A stretch of 64,000 nt of DNA from Deltaproteobacteria bacterium. Lineage in GTDB: Bacteria; Myxococcota_A; UBA796; UBA2385. Every line of letters starts with the position of its first letter. The first letter of the stretch is position 1. Shown one piece after another: positions 16,953-26,328 of this stretch. The notes beneath the pieces are model-generated. The model did no database searches and was not told where the DNA came from. It worked only from the letters and a program-made list of their open reading frames with translations. A program made the position numbers and the translations under genes. The stretch covers positions 62,001 through 126,000 of the forward strand of contig JAGYJW010000005.1 of the NCBI GenBank assembly GCA_018401435.1, read 5' to 3'.

Positions 16953-19654
16953 TCAGGGCGCCGTCCACGCCGTCGCGCCATAGCAGACGTTGCTCCAATG
17001 GTAGAAGACCGTGGTCTCCCAAAGCAAGCCCGAAGTGGCGACCCCTTGCACGCCGCCCGCAGACAGGGCGGTGCTGGTGCTGAATGCGTCGGCGCCGGTG
17101 CTGTCCACCGCCACGGCTTGCAGGGTGAGGGCGCCGTTGCGCCACTCGCCATTGGCCCCCGGGCTGTTGGCGCGGACACAGCTGGTGGCGGTGTTGATCA
17201 GGTCTCCGCTGGCGATGGCGAGGCGATGGAAACCCAGCTCCAAAGCCGCGAGCTGCGTGCTGCCCGACACCCCACCCAAGGAGTAGATGGGCAGGTCGGC
17301 CAGGGCGGTGTCGTCGTAGAGGTCGACATCCACCCAGCTGCTGGGATCCGTCGCATCGTAGCTGCCGTTGATCACCAGGCGGCCGCCCGGCGACAGGTCT
17401 GCATTGGCCACGATCAGCTTGAAACGCTGGTTGGGGTCACTGATGTCGGTGTCGATGTTGTGCAGGTTGCTGTTCAGCAACCCGAAGTAGTCGATGCTGG
17501 TGACGTTGTAGCTGTTGTCGTAGCGGTGCACATGGCCGTCGGTCGTCCCCGAGCCGATGGCCGCGAGGGTGGAGCTGGTATCTACGTCCATATGGCCGCC
17601 CAACAGTCCATTGTCGTCGCTGTTGCCGTTGCTGTCGTCGCTGGCCAACAGCGGGTCGGTGTCGTCGTGGAGCACCTCCTCGCCGTCGGTGCGACCCCCG
17701 CCATCGGTGTCCTCCAGGGTGGGATCGCTTCCCCAGAGGTCGACCTCGTCACCGTCGGTCAGACCATCGAAGTCGGTGTCTTCGTAGAGGGGATCGCTCC
17801 CCCAGGTGTTGACCTCGTCGCCATCGGAGAGCCCGTCGTCGTCGCTGTCGTCGTCTAGCGGGTCGGTGCCGATGCCGACCTCGGCCCCATCGGTGAGCCC
17901 GTCGTCGTCGCTGTCGTCGTCCAGGGGGTCGGTGCCGATGCCGACCTCGGCCCCGTCGGTGAGCCCGTCATCGTCGCTGTCGTCGTCCAGGGGGTCGGTG
18001 CCGATGCCGACCTCGGCCCCATCGGTGAGCCCGTCATCGTCGCTGTCGTCGTCGAGGGGGTCGGTGCCGATGCCGACCTCGGCCCCATCGGAGAGCCCGT
18101 CGTCATCGCTGTCGTCGTCGAGCGGATCGGTGCCCGCGGTGACCTCGGCCCCATCGGTGAGCCCGTCGTCGTCGCTGTCGTCGTCGAGCGGATCGGTGCC
18201 CGCGATGACCTCGGCCCCATCGGTGAGCCCGTCGTCGTCGCTGTCGTCGTCCAGGGGGTCGGTGCCCGCGGCGACCTCGTCGCCATCGGAGAGCCCGTCG
18301 TCGTCGCTGTCGTCGTCTAGCGGATCGGTGCCGATGCCGACCTCGTCGCCATCGGAGAGCCCGTCGTCGTCGCTGTCGTCGTCCAGCGGATCGGTGCCCG
18401 CGGCGACCTCGTCGCCATCGGAGAGCCCGTCGTCGTCGCTGTCGTCGTCCAGCGGATCGGTGCCGATGCCGACCTCGTCGCCATCGGTGAGCTCCGTCGT
18501 CGTCGCTGTCGTCGTCGAGCGGATCGGTGCCCGCGATGACCTCGGCCCCATCGGTGAGCCCGTCGTCGTCGCTGTCGTCGTCCAGGGGTCGGTGCCCGCG
18601 GCGACCTCGTCGCCATCAGAGCCCGTCGTCGTCGCTGTCGTCGTCCAGCGGATCGGTGCCGATGCCGACCTCGTCGCCATCGGAGAGCCCGTCGTCGTCG
18701 CTGTCGTCGTCCAGCGGATCGGTGCCCGCGGCGACCTCGTCGCCATCGGAGAGCCCGTCGTCGTCGCTGTCGTCGTCCAGCGGATCGGTGCCCGCGGCGA
18801 CCTCGTCGCCATCGGAGAGCCCGTCGTCGTCGCTGTCGTCGTCTAGCGGATCGGTGCCGATGCCGACCTCGGCCCCATCGGAGAGCCCGTCATCGTCGCT
18901 GTCGTCGTCGAGGGGGTCGGTGCCGAGGCCGACCTCGGCCCCATCGGTCAGCCCGTCGTTGTCGCTGTCGTCGTCTAGCGGATCGGTGCCGATGCCGACC
19001 TCGGCCCCGTCGGTGAGCCCGTCGTCGTCGGTGTCGTCGTCGAGGGGGTCGGTGCCGATACCGACCTCGGCCCCATCGGAGAGCCCGTCGTCGTCGCTGT
19101 CGTCGTCCGGCGGATCGGTGCCCGCGGCGACCTCGTCGCCATCGGAGAGCCCGTCGTCGTCGCTGTCGTCGTCCAGCGGATCGGTGCCCGCGGCGACCTC
19201 GTCGCCATCGGAGAGCCCGTCGTCGTCGCTGTCGTCGTCCAGCGGATCGGTGCCGATGCCGACCTCGTCGCCATCGGTGAGCCCGTCATCGTCGCTATCT
19301 GGATCGTCGGGGTCCGTGCCCGCTGCCACTTCTTCACGGTCCGTCAGGCCATCGCCGTCGCTGTCCGGGTCTCCGCCGTCGCCGCCATCCTCGCCGTCGC
19401 CGCCATCCTCGCCGTCGCCGCCCATCCCGCCGTCGCCGCCTTCCCCGCCGTCGCCGCCATCCCGCCGTCGCGCCATCCTCGCCGTCGCCGCCATCCTCGC
19501 CGTCGCCGCCATCCCCGTCATCGCCACCGTCCTGGGTCAGGCCGCCCGTGTCGACGCCGCCCGCCTGTGGCTGGCCGTCCAGGCTGCCGTCTTTGAGGGA
19601 TAGCTCGGGGAAGCAGCCTCCCAGGAGGAGGGCGAGCAGCGGCAGCGGCTTCAT
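16953..19654 (-). CDS. Lipoprotein with long thrombospondin type 3 repeat array, frameshifted
   Basis: Three overlapping frames join into about 900 residues. The ATG at 19654 gives a lipoprotein signal peptide (LLALLLGGC). Then come a low-complexity DGEDGG region (18-bp repeats), about 23 near-identical 22-residue calcium-binding repeats of the form [19 protein letters not shown], and a unique C-terminal domain of about 220 residues beginning near [17 protein letters not shown]. Two single-base losses near 19450-19475 and three indels between 18490 and 18618 break the frame; restoring them brings the total to a multiple of three. Likely a long Ca2+-stiffened stalk presenting the C-terminal domain at the cell surface. 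The C-terminal domain is not identified. Confidence 0.78.
17812..19290 (-). repeat. 66-bp tandem repeat array (about 23 units)
   Basis: In-frame 66-bp units encode the 22-residue thrombospondin type 3 repeat. Unit variants alternate mainly at one codon pair (AAG or GIG before TDP) and at DGDE versus DGAE, and the pattern of variants looks like repeated block duplications. Such an array should expand and contract by slippage, so copy number may vary between strains and between assemblies. Confidence 0.9.
19376..19520 (-). repeat. 18-bp repeat coding for DGEDGG
   Basis: About eight 18-bp units at the 5' end of the repeat-protein gene. Units five and six each lack one C, which together shift the reading frame between the signal peptide and the large array. 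Confidence 0.75.
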
Positions 19655-20062
19655 GGCAGGCCTCGGGATCTGGCGGGCGACCTCGTCATTGTTGCTTCCC
19701 TCGGCCCAACCCCGCCAGACCCCGCCTTGTCCCGGTTCCAGGCGATCGGAAGAAGTTCCGCGGCGAGGGGTGGGGACCGGCCGACTTTGCCCGCGGGGTC
19801 CCGATGGTCAGCGGGCTCCTGGCCATCGTCCTGTCGCGGTGCCGGCATGTCGCGACTTGTCTTCTCTCCGGGTGCCCGCACGCGGCCCTGGCTGCAAAGC
19901 GGCGCGCAGTCGAGATTCCCCCGCGCTGCTGCGGCCTGGGCCCCACCGGGCGCTCACCCTTCGTCGCCGAGGACGGCCCGTCGGGACCCATCTGGGCCTA
20001 TGCTCCCTTCGAGCCCGGCCCGCCCCCATGCGGGCCCACCCTGGGTTGGAGGATCGCGCAGC
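19655..20062. other. Divergent intergenic region, no gene seen
   Basis: 408 bases between the repeat-protein start and the glycosidase start. Open frames here are continuations of coding frames without a ribosome site. No consensus sigma-70 or sigma-54 promoter was found on either strand. GGAGGA at 20047-20052 is the ribosome site of the rightward gene. Confidence 0.5.
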
Positions 20063-21733
20063 ATGGTGAGCCCCCTTGTGGCCTTTGGCCTCGTCTGCAT
20101 TGCGCCTGTTGCCCAGGCCGCCGACAGCTGGACGGCGATCCGGCCCGGCGTGGACCTGCTGCACCGCACCACCAGCGGTCCCCAGGACATCCAGGCCGCG
20201 CGCATCGATCTCAGCCGGGCCAATATCGGTCTTCACGCCTCGTCCTCGGAGCGTGGGGTCGAGCGCGGCGTCAGCACCTCCACCTTTGCCCGCAACGCGG
20301 ATGTGCTGGTGGCCATCAACGCGGACTGGTCCGATGGGGTCACGCCCGTGGGCCTGGCCATCTCCGATGGCGTCCAGTGGCACAGCCACATTGTTGACGA
20401 CACGCTGGGCAGCCGGTGGGGCTTCTTCGGTTGCACCGCCACCAAGTCTTGCAGCATCGGCACCGAGCAGCCCCTGGACAGCGCCTGGTGGTTCGCCAAT
20501 CCCACCCGGCCGCCCTACCGCTACTTCCAGGCCACCGGCGCGAACGGGATCCAGCTGCTGGACGACGGCGTCGCCCGCTCTGGCTGCTACGACAGCGCCC
20601 GCAACCCCCGCAGCGCGATCTGCCTGGACGCCGCGGGTAGCACCCTCTGGATGGTGGTGGTCGATGGCCGGCGCAGTGGCGCTGCCGGCATGACCTGCAA
20701 CGAGGTGCGGGACCTGATGTTGGACCTGGGCTGTTGGGACGCCGCAATGTTGGATGGGGGCGGCAGCAGCACCCTGGTCGTGGACGGGTCGGTGCGCAAC
20801 ACGCCTTCGGATGGCGCGCTCCGGACCGTCTCCAACCACATCGGCGTCATCTACACCGAGAGCGTCGATCCCGACTGCGTCGTGGCCAATGGCCGCTGGT
20901 GCGACGGAACGGTGATCGCCACCTGCCAGGGGGGGCGCCACCTGGGGTCGGGCGATTGCGCCGCCTATGGTGCGACCTGCGAGGAGGACGGCGACTGGGC
21001 CTACTGTGTGGACTTGCGTTGCCCCGACGGCAGCGGCACCGGGGCCACCTGCCTGGACGAAGGTCGCATCGCAAGCTGCTCCGACGGCGTCTATGGCGAG
21101 GGCGACTGCGGCGTCTTCGGGCTGGCCTGTGGCGAGGACGCCGGCGGCGCAGCCTGCATGGACCCCCGCTGCGAGGCCGGTCCCCACTCGGCCTTCTGCA
21201 CCGCCAGCGGGGCGCTGGCCACCTGCACCGAGGGCACCTACGCCGAGGCGCCCTGCGAGGGAGAGGGCCAGGCCTGCTGGTCAGCGGAGGGCGACGCCGC
21301 CTGCGTCGATGCCCGCTGCACCGAAGGGCCCGATCACCTGGCCTGCCAGGTGGGGGAGATTCACGAGCGTTGCACCGACGGCGTCTATGTTGCTTCGGAT
21401 TGTGCCGCGGTGGACCGTGTCTGCGACGAGGACGAGGGCTGTGTCGCCGAAGCGGAGGAGGAGGACGGGGGCACCGGCGAGGGCGACAGCACCGGGGGCG
21501 GCGGCTCGGGCTGGGGCGCCCAGGGCTCGGCCTCCCCGCCGGAGGTACCGGTTGCGCCGCCGCCCCTCGGGGATCGAGCGCACCGGGCCTGCTGGTCGGG
21601 GTCGCGCTCTCCTGGCGACCGCCCGGCGGCGCCGCCGGGCGAGCCCAGCGGGCCCGACCTGAGGGCCAGCGCTCCATTCACCTGGCCGCCCGCAGCCCCG
21701 AGCGGTCAGCGGCCGCGGCGCTCGGCGCGGTAG
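20063..21733 (+). CDS. Secreted phosphodiester glycosidase (NAGPA family), tail probably frameshifted
   Basis: ATG 20063 behind GGAGGA gives a Sec signal peptide ending VAQA. Residues 25-265 form the phosphodiester glycosidase (DUF2233/NAGPA) domain, with the signature AMLDGGGSSTLVVDG and the SNHIGV end block. Members remove N-acetylglucosamine from phosphodiester linkages on glycans. About five Cys-rich repeats of 40-50 residues follow (CxDG.YxxxxC pattern), then an acidic Gly linker. In the frame shown the end is Pro/Arg-rich. Correcting two single-base losses (about 21500-21545 and 21595-21620) yields a MYXO-CTERM-like tail (GTGCAAAP, hydrophobic GLLVGVALLA, RRRRR) ending at 21662. That avoids overlapping the convergent gene. 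Confidence 0.82.
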   Translation: MVSPLVAFGLVCIAPVAQAADSWTAIRPGVDLLHRTTSGPQDIQAARIDLSRANIGLHASSSERGVERGVSTSTFARNADVLVAINADWSDGVTPVGLAISDGVQWHSHIVDDTLGSRWGFFGCTATKSCSIGTEQPLDSAWWFANPTRPPYRYFQATGANGIQLLDDGVARSGCYDSARNPRSAICLDAAGSTLWMVVVDGRRSGAAGMTCNEVRDLMLDLGCWDAAMLDGGGSSTLVVDGSVRNTPSDGALRTVSNHIGVIYTESVDPDCVVANGRWCDGTVIATCQGGRHLGSGDCAAYGATCEEDGDWAYCVDLRCPDGSGTGATCLDEGRIASCSDGVYGEGDCGVFGLACGEDAGGAACMDPRCEAGPHSAFCTASGALATCTEGTYAEAPCEGEGQACWSAEGDAACVDARCTEGPDHLACQVGEIHERCTDGVYVASDCAAVDRVCDEDEGCVAEAEEEDGGTGEGDSTGGGGSGWGAQGSASPPEVPVAPPPLGDRAHRACWSGSRSPGDRPAAPPGEPSGPDLRASAPFTWPPAAPSGQRPRRSAR

Positions 21734-22014
21734 CCCGCGATGCGGGCCTCCTGCTCGCAGAGGAAGCGGGCGCTCGCCTGGGGCGACAGGCTGCGGGCCT
21801 GCGCCCGGCACTGGCTGCGCACCTCGTGGACGTAGGCCTCGAAATGGGCGTCGTCCAGGGTCTCGAAGGCCTCGGCCACGTCCTCGCCGAAGGGCCAGCG
21901 GATCGTGCTGGGGCAGGGGTCGGTGCGCAGGCGCGTCTGCTGCGGCGTCTGGCTCCAATGCCGGACGATGACGTTTTCGGAGGGGGGGATCCGGGACTTC
22001 TCTCGACAGGCCAT
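21706..22014 (-). CDS. Small hypothetical protein behind a sigma-54-like promoter
   Basis: 102 residues, soluble, with three cysteines and a central acidic helix (EDVAEAFETLDDAHFEAYVHEV). No family recognised. Support for a real gene is the GGAGG ribosome site six bases before the ATG, balanced composition and a -24/-12 promoter about 40 bp upstream. It is convergent with the glycosidase gene. Confidence 0.6.
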   Translation of the reverse strand: MACREKSRIPPSENVIVRHWSQTPQQTRLRTDPCPSTIRWPFGEDVAEAFETLDDAHFEAYVHEVRSQCRAQARSLSPQASARFLCEQEARIAGYRAERRGR

Positions 22015-22406
22015 GGGAGCCTCCGGGTGAGGGGTGACCGGGAAGGATGCAGGGGCCGTGCCACCTCGGCAATTCTGGGATTCCGGGTGGATGCACCTGC
22101 GGCAGCAGGGCGCCGGGCTTTCGGTATGTCTCCGTCTGGTACGGATTTGTTCCGAATCGAATCGCGCATGGAGAGCCTCCCTGCCAGGCGTCCTTGGATG
22201 ACCTCACCGACAAGGCCCTCGCTGACGGCTTCTTCACCACCTTCGAGAGCGCCCGGTCGCAGCGCTGTTCCGCGCCTGGCCCGGATGAAACAGCGTCGCC
22301 CGGGCAGGCCAACGGCGCCGCGGGTCGGGCAGCCCTCGGCTGGCAGAGGAGGCGCTGCGGCAGGGCGCGAAGCGAAGTAGGCTCGGGCTTGGACCGGAGG
22401 ATTGAC
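22015..22406. other. Divergent intergenic region with sigma-54-like promoter
   Basis: 392 bases between the small minus-strand gene and the amidase gene. Apart from the -24/-12 element at 22049-22063 and the GGAGG (22396-22400) of the amidase, I see no gene. The amidase frame is open throughout but lacks a plausible earlier start with signal peptide. Confidence 0.5.
22049..22063 (-). promoter_or_regulatory. Sigma-54-like promoter of the 102-residue protein gene
   Basis: Minus strand from 22063: TGGCACGGCCCCTGCATCC. The -24 element is perfect and the -12 element is CTGC instead of TTGC, with correct 10-base spacing between GG and GC. The predicted start near 22037 leaves a 23-base leader with the GGAGG ribosome site before ATG 22014. 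Confidence 0.65.
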
Positions 22407-25130
22407 GTGCCTGCATTCGCTGCCTTTCTCGCGACCAGCCTGGGGTCGGCCCAGGCTGCGCCTTCGCCGGCTTCGATCGACCTCGATCTCCTCCTCGAGG
22501 AGAGGGCGGGGCGAAGCGACGCCCCCCACGTCGCGCTGTGGCCGGGTGCCCCCGACCCCTCCCAGCTCCGGCCCAAGACCCCACCTATCCCCGACAAGGA
22601 GCCCTGGGCCGCCCTCTCCGCAGGGCCGCCCCCCTCGGCCGGGCCCGCCGCCGACCACCCCGGGGCGACGCCGGGGGGCCTCAGCGGCAAGGCCGTCTAC
22701 GTCAGCCAGTGCCACGGCTGGCAGTGGTATGACAGCCTGGGTCGCTTCAGCACCCAGCGGGGCATCCTATTCGACACCATCGAGGACTTCCACAACCCCG
22801 AGGGCGCCAACCACTACCTGCTGCGGTACCTGGAGAATGCCGGCGCCGCGACCTTCACCGCTCGGGAGCGGGACTGGAACCCCGAGATGGCCATCGCGGA
22901 CAACGACGGCGAGGGCTACGGCGAGGCCGGCTCGGGCTTCGTGGACGGTGGTGCGGGCTTCGCGGAGGGCGCGCCCTATGCGCTCTCCGACCTGCCCTTC
23001 TCGGCGGGGACCACGCGGCGCTTCCCGGCGGATGGCGGCGGGGTCGCGACCTGGACCCCCGAGGTCCCCAAGGACGGCTTCTACGCGGTCTACGTCTCCT
23101 GGGATTCGGCCCCGGACAACGCCTTGTCGGCGCATTATCGGCTGACCCATTCCGGCGGCGTGATCGACCGCAGCTTCGACCAGACCGTGCATGGCTCGAC
23201 CTGGCAATATGTCGAGCACCTGTGGCTGCCGGCGGGCGTCGGCGGGCTGACGGTCGAGCTTGTCGGTGACTCGGGCGAGGCGGGGCGCTGGCTGTCGGCC
23301 GACGCGGTCCGGATCGGCGGCGGCATCGACGACGCCGAGCGCCATGGCGAGACGACGGCGCGGCCCCGCTGGGAGGCCTCCGCCCTGCACTACACCCAGT
23401 TCCTGGGCGCCCCCTCCTCGGTCTTCAACGACGACGGCGAGGGCGGCTACGATCCGTCTGCGCGCAGCCGGTGGGCCAAGTGGGAGCATCCCAGCAGCGA
23501 AGACGCGGTCTACATCTCGTGGCATAGCAACGCGGGCGGCGGCACGGGCACCTCCACCTATGTCTACGAGGGCAGCTACACCCGCACCGAGGGCTCCTTG
23601 GAGCTGGGCACCCTCATCCAGGATGAGCTGGTGGAGGCGATCCGCAGCCAGTGGGACGGGGGCTGGGTGGACCGTGGGGTGCGCACCGCGGCCTTCGCGG
23701 AGGTCAGCCCAGCCTACAACGACGAGATGCCCGGCGTGCTGGTGGAGCTGGCCTTCCACGACCACGAGGGCGACACGGCCCTGCTCAAGCACCCGATGTT
23801 CCGGCGCGACTCTGCACGGGCCATGTACCGCGGGATCGTGCGCTACTTTGCGGAGCGAGACGGCGAGACCCCACTCTTCCTCCCCGAAGCCCCCGAAGCC
23901 GTCGCTCTCCTGCATGATGGGGCCGGCGATCTGGTCCTGTCCTGGGAGGCCGGGCCGGTCGGCGACCCCTTTGGCGACGCGCCCACCAGCTACGTGGTCT
24001 ATCGCTCGACCGACGGGCGCTCCTGGGACAGCGGCACCGACGTCGGCGCCGCCCGAGAGGCGCGGCTCGACGCCGCCCTCGGCGAGGTCGTCTACGCCCG
24101 TGTGGCCGCCAGGAACGCAGGTGGCGTGTCCTTTCCCAGCGAGGTCGTGGGCGCGCGTCGCTCGCCGAACGGGAAGGCGGAGGTGCTGGTGGTGCTCGGC
24201 TTCGACCGCCTGGGCACCAACCTGCTGTGGGAGGACGCCAGCCCCGTCGGCGACGTGCGGCGCCTGGATCAGCACCGCATCAACGGCTTCGACCATGTCA
24301 TCGCCCACGGCGAGGCGGTGGCCGCTGCGGGCTGGTTCTTCGAGAGCGCCGCCGACGAGCGGCTCTCGGGGCTCGACCTGTCGGCGCGCGCCCGCGTGCT
24401 CTTCTGGAACGCCGGCGAGGAGAGCACCGAAGACGACACCTTTACCCGCGAACACCAGGCCCTCGTGCGGGCCTTCTACGAGGCGGGCGGGGCGCTGTGG
24501 GTGAGCGGCTCCGAGGTGCTCTGGGACCTCGACGAGCGCGGTGACGCCGACGATCTGGCCTTCGCCGACGAGGTCCTGGGGGTCATGTTGGAGGCCGACG
24601 ACGCCGGCACCTCGCTGGCCACCGGCGTCGGTCTGCTCGATGGTGCCCTCTTCGACTTCGGCGTCGAAGACGGCGCGCCCTACCCGGCAGAGTGGCCCGA
24701 CGTCCTGGCCACCGGCGACGACGCGGTCATCACCTACGCCACCGGGGGTGTCGCGGCGACCCTGGGGGAGCGGCGCACCCACTGGGGGCTGCCTTTTGAG
24801 TGCGTCGGCGACCCGGAGGCTCGGGCCTTCGCCGTCGCTGCGCTCCTTCCGGCCCTCGTCGAGGGCTACACGCCACCCGAGGTGCCCGACGAGCCCGGTG
24901 ACACCGCGGACCCCGATGGGGACGGCGGAGATGGCGGGGGCGACGGCGGAGCCGACAGCGACGCGCCAGTAGAGCCCCCCGGGACCCGCTACCCGCCGGC
25001 CCAGGGCTGTGGCTGCTCGACCACCCCGTCGGCTGGGGCGCCTGCGGGCGTTGGGCTCTCCCTGCTCGCGCTCTTGGGCCTCGGGGTGGCGCGACGCCGG
25101 CGCCAGGGCGCTGCGGATCCGGGGCGCTGA
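22407..25130 (+). CDS. Secreted N-acetylmuramoyl-L-alanine amidase with golvesin-like and Fn3 domains
   Basis: GTG 22407 lies six bases after GGAGG and begins a signal peptide ending SAQA; total 907 residues. An Amidase_3 zinc domain is split: the first part has the HGW ligand in SQCHGWQWYD, and the second has the SWHSNAGGG histidine and the catalytic-type Glu in VLVELAFHDHEGD. Between them is an inserted golvesin C-terminal-like domain (GFYAVYVSWDSAP, WLSADAVRIGG). An Fn3-like module and an unassigned domain follow. The C-terminus has an intact MYXO-CTERM tail: GCGCS, hydrophobic LSLLALLGLGV, then ARRRRQ. It probably cleaves peptidoglycan stem peptides (self or prey) at the cell surface. Confidence 0.88.
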   Translation: MPAFAAFLATSLGSAQAAPSPASIDLDLLLEERAGRSDAPHVALWPGAPDPSQLRPKTPPIPDKEPWAALSAGPPPSAGPAADHPGATPGGLSGKAVYVSQCHGWQWYDSLGRFSTQRGILFDTIEDFHNPEGANHYLLRYLENAGAATFTARERDWNPEMAIADNDGEGYGEAGSGFVDGGAGFAEGAPYALSDLPFSAGTTRRFPADGGGVATWTPEVPKDGFYAVYVSWDSAPDNALSAHYRLTHSGGVIDRSFDQTVHGSTWQYVEHLWLPAGVGGLTVELVGDSGEAGRWLSADAVRIGGGIDDAERHGETTARPRWEASALHYTQFLGAPSSVFNDDGEGGYDPSARSRWAKWEHPSSEDAVYISWHSNAGGGTGTSTYVYEGSYTRTEGSLELGTLIQDELVEAIRSQWDGGWVDRGVRTAAFAEVSPAYNDEMPGVLVELAFHDHEGDTALLKHPMFRRDSARAMYRGIVRYFAERDGETPLFLPEAPEAVALLHDGAGDLVLSWEAGPVGDPFGDAPTSYVVYRSTDGRSWDSGTDVGAAREARLDAALGEVVYARVAARNAGGVSFPSEVVGARRSPNGKAEVLVVLGFDRLGTNLLWEDASPVGDVRRLDQHRINGFDHVIAHGEAVAAAGWFFESAADERLSGLDLSARARVLFWNAGEESTEDDTFTREHQALVRAFYEAGGALWVSGSEVLWDLDERGDADDLAFADEVLGVMLEADDAGTSLATGVGLLDGALFDFGVEDGAPYPAEWPDVLATGDDAVITYATGGVAATLGERRTHWGLPFECVGDPEARAFAVAALLPALVEGYTPPEVPDEPGDTADPDGDGGDGGGDGGADSDAPVEPPGTRYPPAQGCGCSTTPSAGAPAGVGLSLLALLGLGVARRRRQGAADPGR

Positions 25131-25345
25131 CGGGAGCGGGAGGTCCCAACCGAAGATACGGCGTTGACAGGGCTCGGGCCATGCCGCGGGCCGATGAGTG
25201 GGGCGCATTCGCCAATCCAAGCCTCACCGCTTGATGAAGGCTCTCTGCGACAGCCACCGGCCCGCAGTGCTCCCAACCTGATCTGAGACAGGGTGGCTCC
25301 ACAGCGCCGGATGTAGCTTTGTTCCCCCCAGTCCGCGGAGGGGAC

Positions 25346-26327
25346 GTGCCTTCGATTCGCCCGCTTTGGCTATTCCTCGTCTCCTGCTCCAGCGCCCCTG
25401 GGGACTCCGCGGTCGGAGGCCTCGGCGGGGCGGGCCTGGACTCGGGCTTCGAGCCGGTCGCCTTGGAGGAGAGGCCCACCCTGCTGGCCTGGATCGCGGC
25501 GGACCGCCGGCAATTCGAGCCCGCCGGACCGGGGCGGTTCACCGCGCGAAACGGTCGGGGTCTCGACGCCTCCCTGGCGGCGGAGGGGCTGCTCGCGACT
25601 GCGGCTGGCGACACCATCGGGCTGGCGAGCCGGGCCTACGGCGGCCTATCGGCGGCGCTGAGCCGCAGGAGGGAGGCCTGCGCGTGGGGGCAGAGACCAT
25701 CGCGCCGCCTGTGTGCGGCAGGTGGACCTGGACCACGGGCTGCTCACGGAGTGGTGGGTGAGTCGCGCGGACGGTCTCCAGCAGGGTTGGACGCTGCACG
25801 AGGCGCCTGGGATCGGGCCGACCCGCATCACCGTGCAGATCACCGAGGGCGCGGTGCTGTCGGTGGATGCGGACGGACAGGGCGCCTGGCTGGTGGGCAG
25901 CGCCGGCGGGCTGTGGCGCTATGACGCGCTTCTGGCCTGGGATGCCACGGGGGCCGCGACGCCTGCGTGGCTGGAGGCGGAGGGCGGCGCCCTGGTGGTG
26001 CACATCGACAGCGAGGGCGCGGTCTGGCCCGTGACGGTCGATCCGACGCTGGGCGCCAGCGGACACGGCGAGGACAAGCTCTCCGCATCGGATGGTGCGG
26101 CGGGCGACTACTTCGGCTTCAGCGTGGCGGCCGCGGGCGACGTGGACGGGGACGGCTTCGACGACCTCGTCATTGGGGCCTATGGCGACGGCGACCGCGG
26201 CCCTTCAGCGGCTCTGATGTCTACTCTGGCTCGGCGGCGGGCATCGACACGGGCACCGAAGACAGGCTCGTCGCCTCGATGGCGCGGCGGGCGACTACTT
26301 CGGCGTCAGTGTCACGGGCGCGGGTGA
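25346..26327 (+). CDS. 5' part of the FG-GAP/MopE surface protein, frameshifted
   Basis: GTG 25346, just after GGAGGGG, starts a lipoprotein signal (LFLVSCSS). The sequence then runs through three frames: a linker, a domain around DLDHGLLTEWWVSRADGLQQGW resembling the N-terminal part of secreted integrin-like repeat proteins, then the first FG-GAP repeats (GDVDGDGFDDLVIGAYGDGD). Single-base losses are inferred at about 25675, 25712, 26205 and 26275; the last sits in GCCTCGATGG where other repeat copies read GCCTCCGATGG. Restored, it joins the next entry as one gene. Confidence 0.7.
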
Positions 26328-26328
26328 C

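Noticed and set aside
15147-17858. 903-codon plus-strand open frame
   Set aside because: It lies opposite the propeller-redoxin lipoprotein and the repeat protein, has His/Val/Gly-rich shadow composition, no start site and no domain.
17812-19290. Regular repeats considered as a CRISPR array
   Set aside because: Units are directly adjacent 66-bp in-frame coding repeats without unique spacers, and no cas genes are present.
25131-25345. TTGACA at about 25164 taken as a sigma-70 promoter for the FG-GAP protein
   Set aside because: No acceptable -10 element lies 16-18 bases downstream, so the match is probably chance.
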